Assembly: GCA_937875715.1 (NCBI GenBank)
Contig: CALEHZ010000089.1
Span: 1-8,656 of the forward strand
Direction: 5' to 3'
Source: an uncultured Campylobacter sp.
GTDB lineage: Bacteria > Campylobacterota > Campylobacteria > Campylobacterales > Campylobacteraceae
DNA length: 8,656 bases
Part shown: in pieces, positions 6,748 through 8,656 of the stretch
Position numbering within the stretch: the stretch's first letter is position 1
Layout: each line of letters starts with the position of its first letter
The notes under the pieces: model-generated
What the model was told of the DNA's origin: nothing
The model's database searches: none
Seen by the model: only the letters and a program-made list of their open reading frames with translations
Translations under genes and position numbers: made by a program

Positions 6748-6782
6748 TTTCATAAAATTCAGGCTTTGAATTTTATGAAATT
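6746..6782. terminator. 16-bp hairpin at the end of pbpA, possible bidirectional terminator
   Basis: AATTTCATAAAATTCA (6746-6761) and TGAATTTTATGAAATT (6767-6782) are perfect reverse complements around a GGCTT loop. The stem begins inside the pbpA TAA stop. It sits between convergent genes, where a terminator for pbpA (and for lnt from the other side) is expected. The stem is A/T-rich and is followed by TTATAAAATTC rather than a clean T-run, so efficiency is uncertain. It is built from one inverted pair of the AAAATTCA repeat. Confidence 0.5.
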
Positions 6783-6849
6783 TATAAAATTCACTTTTTA
6801 ATTTTATAAAATTCACTTTTGAATTTTATGAATTTTATAAAATTCACTT
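6748..6849. repeat. Array of seven TGAATTTT/AAAATTCA repeats between pbpA and lnt
   Basis: AAAATTCA lies at 6754-6761, 6786-6793, 6808-6815 and 6839-6846. TGAATTTT lies at 6767-6774, 6820-6827 and 6829-6836. Here the ninth base is always A (T on the inverted copies), so units read TGAATTTTA / TAAAATTCA. ATTTTATAAAATTCACTT occurs at 6801-6818 and 6832-6849, with a shorter copy at 6781-6796. The spacing of 22 and then 31 bp differs by one 9-bp unit. TGAATTTTATAAAATTCA (6829-6846) is a perfect 18-bp palindrome, and its last three bases are the lnt stop codon. The array fills the whole spacer between the convergent genes. Confidence 0.9.
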
Positions 6850-8058
6850 ATTTTGTGCGTGAAAAATTGTGCTTGAATTTTTTAAACTATAATATTTTAA
6901 AAGCAAATGAAAAAGTATGTTTTGGCTGCTATTTCTAAACCAAGCATTGTTGCTTATAACCACAGCAAATTCGGGCCTATCTTCGTATAGCTCGTAGCGA
7001 GTGCCTTCGTAGCAAATGGCAACTTTGATTTTTGTGCCATCAATGTCAATATAGCTAAAATCAGCGGCTTTGCCATAGTCACTAGCACCGCCAAAAAACA
7101 GCGAATTTATCAGCTTTTTAAAAAATTCAGGCAGCGGAATTTCTTCGCCAAAAGGCACTAAAATATGCTTGTCAATGCGCCTAAACTCGCCTTTGTCAAA
7201 AAAATACGCAGAATTATACGCAGTTTTGTTCTCATAGCCTTCGCCACCTACTAAAATGGCGATTTTTTCTGAACGTACTAAAAGCTCGCTAAGCACATTT
7301 TTATCGTAATTTAGCGTAAAAGCAAAGGCTGATTCTGGCAAAATTACAAGTCTTGCGCCAGAGTTTATGGCCTCATCAATGAAAGCTAAATTTTCTTTAA
7401 TTAGGCTAGATCTAAGCTCTTTTTTCCACAAATCAAACTGCGAAATTTCTGTATTTCTAATGGCAATTTTAAAAGGAAGTTCTGGTAATTTTTGCTCCCA
7501 AAAAATTGCTGCAAACGGCGTATTTACAATAGGTAAAGCAAAGTTTAGCCAATTAAAACCAAAGGGATGAACAAAAGAAATACACCAAAAAAGTAGGGCG
7601 AAAATGCAAATTTTAAAGCTTTTATAAAATTCTCTTTTAAAAATAGCTTGTAATTTAACCAAAAAATACCCCCCAAACCCCCCAAAAAACGCAAAAATCA
7701 ACGCATAAGTTAGACCAATAAAGAAAATTTCAACTGGAATTAAATAAGCAAAATCATAATAAACTAAGCTAAAAGAAATCCAATAAAACCAGAAAATTCC
7801 AACAAAAAAGCCAGTTTGTCCCCAGATAATTAAAGTAAAATTAGCACCTTTTAAAGAAGCAAAAATAAGCCGCAAAGCCCCAAAAATAAAGGCAATGAGC
7901 CCAAGTGTGCTAAAAAGTGAATTTTCTAAAAAATTCAAAAAAATAAAAATAGATAACAAAATAGCGTTTAAAAAGCTAGTTTTTAGGAATTTTGAGCTAA
8001 AATAAGCGCCTAAATTTTTTCTTAAAGGATGGCGCAATGCAAGGCGATTTAGTTTCAA
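6844..8058 (-). CDS. lnt: Apolipoprotein N-acyltransferase, with short C-terminus
   Basis: Adds the third acyl chain to the N-terminal cysteine of lipoproteins at the inner membrane, the last step after Lgt and Lsp. The N-terminal half (about 28-185) holds roughly six hydrophobic segments. The nitrilase-like domain follows, with the catalytic triad Glu242 (VILPESAF), Lys297 (RIDKHILVPFGEE) and Cys349 (VAICYEG), then VVISNNAWF (366-374). At 404 residues it stops at HAQNK, only 55 residues after the Cys (125 in E. coli Lnt), apparently short of the last beta strands and any C-terminal helix. Its TGA stop is part of the adjacent repeat array. The chosen start is TTG at 8058, with AAAGG eight bases upstream. 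It lies inside yajC, giving a 22-bp divergent 5' overlap. No ATG or GTG is available before the first membrane segment. Two G6 tracts fall at 7683-7678 and 7674-7669. Confidence 0.88.
   Translation of the reverse strand: MKLNRLALRHPLRKNLGAYFSSKFLKTSFLNAILLSIFIFLNFLENSLFSTLGLIAFIFGALRLIFASLKGANFTLIIWGQTGFFVGIFWFYWISFSLVYYDFAYLIPVEIFFIGLTYALIFAFFGGFGGYFLVKLQAIFKREFYKSFKICIFALLFWCISFVHPFGFNWLNFALPIVNTPFAAIFWEQKLPELPFKIAIRNTEISQFDLWKKELRSSLIKENLAFIDEAINSGARLVILPESAFAFTLNYDKNVLSELLVRSEKIAILVGGEGYENKTAYNSAYFFDKGEFRRIDKHILVPFGEEIPLPEFFKKLINSLFFGGASDYGKAADFSYIDIDGTKIKVAICYEGTRYELYEDRPEFAVVISNNAWFRNSSQNILFHLLLKYYSLKNSSTIFHAQNK
7669..7683 (-). repeat. Twin G6 homopolymer tracts inside lnt
   Basis: On the coding strand GGGGGGTTTGGGGGG encodes Gly-Gly-Phe-Gly-Gly at residues 126-130, within the hydrophobic FGGFGGYFLV segment. 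A T6 run precedes it. These are the longest G/C runs I noticed in the window. In Campylobacter, longer G/C runs are common sites of slippage and on/off switching. Six bases is short for that, but either tract would frameshift lnt if it changed length. Confidence 0.9.
7918..7937. repeat. 20-bp repeat copy inside lnt, identical to an arm upstream of metF
   Basis: TGAATTTTCTAAAAAATTCA here is identical to 3868-3887. Read on the lnt strand it encodes most of NFLENS (residues 42-47), between two hydrophobic segments. It continues on the lnt strand as AAAATTCACTTTTTA, a 15-mer also present at 6786-6800 in the pbpA-lnt spacer. Confidence 0.85.
7998..8003 (+). promoter_or_regulatory. Putative -10 box of the yajC-secD promoter
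   Basis: TAAAAT in TGAGCTAAAATAAGC, 33 bp upstream of the yajC ATG. It has the same AGCTAAAAT context as the metE promoter. A start near 8010 would give a leader of about 27 bases carrying AAAGGA. If lnt starts at 8058 as proposed, this promoter lies within the lnt coding sequence on the opposite strand. Confidence 0.5.
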
Positions 8059-8315
8059 CTTTACTACCTTTGGTGGTTCTTTTTTTAATCTTTTGGTTTT
8101 TAGTCATTAGACCACAACAAATGCAAGCAAAAAAGCATAAAGAAATGCTAAATGCTCTACAAAAAGGCGATAAAATCGTAACCGCAGGTGGAATTATCGC
8201 TGAGGTGCTAAATGCTGAGAGTGATTTTATCAAAGTTAAGCTTAATGATGAAGTAATTGTTAGGCTTGATAAAAATTTTGTAGCTAGAAAATATGAGGGC
8301 GAAGCAGCAAAATGA
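8037..8315 (+). CDS. yajC: Sec translocase accessory subunit YajC
   Basis: A small inner-membrane partner of SecDF in the Sec translocon. It has 92 residues. A short periplasmic N-terminus is followed by one transmembrane helix at about 6-24, then the family-typical RPQQ (25-28), a basic stretch, and a small cytoplasmic beta domain with KGDKIVTAGGIIAEV (43-57). Length and layout match the family. The ATG has AAAGGA (8024-8029) with a seven-base spacer. An out-of-frame ATG at 8029 was passed over. The stop overlaps the secD start (ATGA), which is the usual yajC-secD order. The 5' end overlaps divergent lnt. Confidence 0.95.
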   Translation: MQGDLVSTLLPLVVLFLIFWFLVIRPQQMQAKKHKEMLNALQKGDKIVTAGGIIAEVLNAESDFIKVKLNDEVIVRLDKNFVARKYEGEAAK

Positions 8316-8656
8316 AAAGCGGAAAAATTACATACAAATTTCTTATTTTGATTGTAGCTGCGCTATTTGGACTTGCTTTATCAATGCCAAGTTTTTTACA
8401 AACTGATGTTGGAAATAAAATTTCACTAGGGCTTGATTTACAAGGCGGACTTCACATGCTGCTTGGCGTAGGCACTGATGAGGCTATAGCTAGTAAAGAA
8501 AAAAGCATAGCTTCAAGCATAAAGTATTTTAGCAATAAAAATGATGTGCTAATTGATGAGCTAAAAGCTGAAAATGGGCTAATTCATTTTAGTCTGCTTG
8601 ATGGTGACGATGTGTCAAAAGTAGATGAAATGCTAAAGCAGATATCTGGGCTTGTG
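8312..8656 (+). CDS. secD: Protein translocase subunit SecD, N-terminal part
   Basis: The first 115 codons of a gene that continues past the right edge. SecD, with SecF, uses the proton gradient to help pull exported proteins across the inner membrane. The visible part has a basic N-terminus (MKSGKITYK), the first transmembrane helix at about 10-28, the family signature ISLGLDLQGGLHMLLGV (37-53), and the start of the first periplasmic domain. The ATG overlaps the yajC TGA. A GAGGG lies 12 bases upstream, a long spacer, so re-initiation after yajC is likely. The frame is open to the window edge and no defect is visible. Confidence 0.95.
   Translation, partial: MKSGKITYKFLILIVAALFGLALSMPSFLQTDVGNKISLGLDLQGGLHMLLGVGTDEAIASKEKSIASSIKYFSNKNDVLIDELKAENGLIHFSLLDGDDVSKVDEMLKQISGLV

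Noticed and set aside
6559..6816. Minus-strand frame through the repeat array into pbpA
   Set aside because: Its N-terminal residues simply translate the AAAATTCA repeat, and the rest is antisense to the PBP transpeptidase domain.
6748..6849. Insertion sequence or MITE remnant
   Set aside because: No terminal inverted repeats enclosing a unique body, no target-site duplication I can define, and no transposase fragment; it is a run of short units.
8029..8031. Upstream ATG as the yajC start
   Set aside because: It is out of frame with YajC and overlaps the Shine-Dalgarno sequence; the ATG at 8037 has ideal spacing.
7997..8233. Minus-strand frame opposite yajC
   Set aside because: It overlaps yajC completely, competes with the better lnt start, and shows no recognisable protein.

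Overview
The window is AT-rich and reads as the chromosome of a Campylobacter-like epsilonproteobacterium. The evidence is a multihaem c-type cytochrome, a metE/metF methionine locus, short AT-rich spacers with extended -10 type promoters (AGCTAAAAT, TATAAT) and no clear -35 boxes, a yajC-secD operon beginning divergently from lnt, and the style of the protein sequences. The species is not assigned. No mobile element, CRISPR array, tRNA or rRNA was seen.

Layout: (1) 1-1397, minus strand: the start of an unidentified exported protein lies downstream of a pentahaem cytochrome c. (2) 1398-1496: a compact divergent promoter region serving the cytochrome (minus) and metE (plus). (3) 1497-6747, plus strand: metE (B12-independent methionine synthase), a divergent MTHFR-family gene in the metF position, and a class A penicillin-binding protein whose TTG start overlaps the metF stop. 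(4) 6844-8058, minus strand: lnt (apolipoprotein N-acyltransferase), convergent with pbpA. (5) 8037-8656, plus strand: yajC and the first 115 codons of secD, with start/stop overlap. lnt and yajC overlap divergently at their 5' ends.

The genes are mostly housekeeping. The MTHFR homologue would supply methyl-tetrahydrofolate for MetE. PBP1A polymerises and crosslinks peptidoglycan. Lnt completes lipoprotein maturation, and YajC/SecD assist Sec export, the route by which the cytochrome and the lipoproteins leave the cytoplasm.

The unexplained structure is in the spacers. A short repeat, TGAATTTT / AAAATTCA, occurs about 25 times by eye. Some 17 copies fall in roughly 0.44 kb of spacer, including 8 within 100 bp between metE and metF and 7 within 100 bp between pbpA and lnt. 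Copies are arranged as 9-bp tandem units and perfect inverted repeats. Two hairpins share a GGCTT-type loop while their stems differ by a compensated base pair. The repeat supplies the TGA stop codon of two genes, and a 20-bp block of it also occurs inside lnt. Each copy contains an RAATTY site. Other points worth attention are the MTHFR homologue, which appears to lack the usual active-site Glu and Asp, the abrupt C-terminus of Lnt at the repeat array, and twin G6 tracts in lnt.
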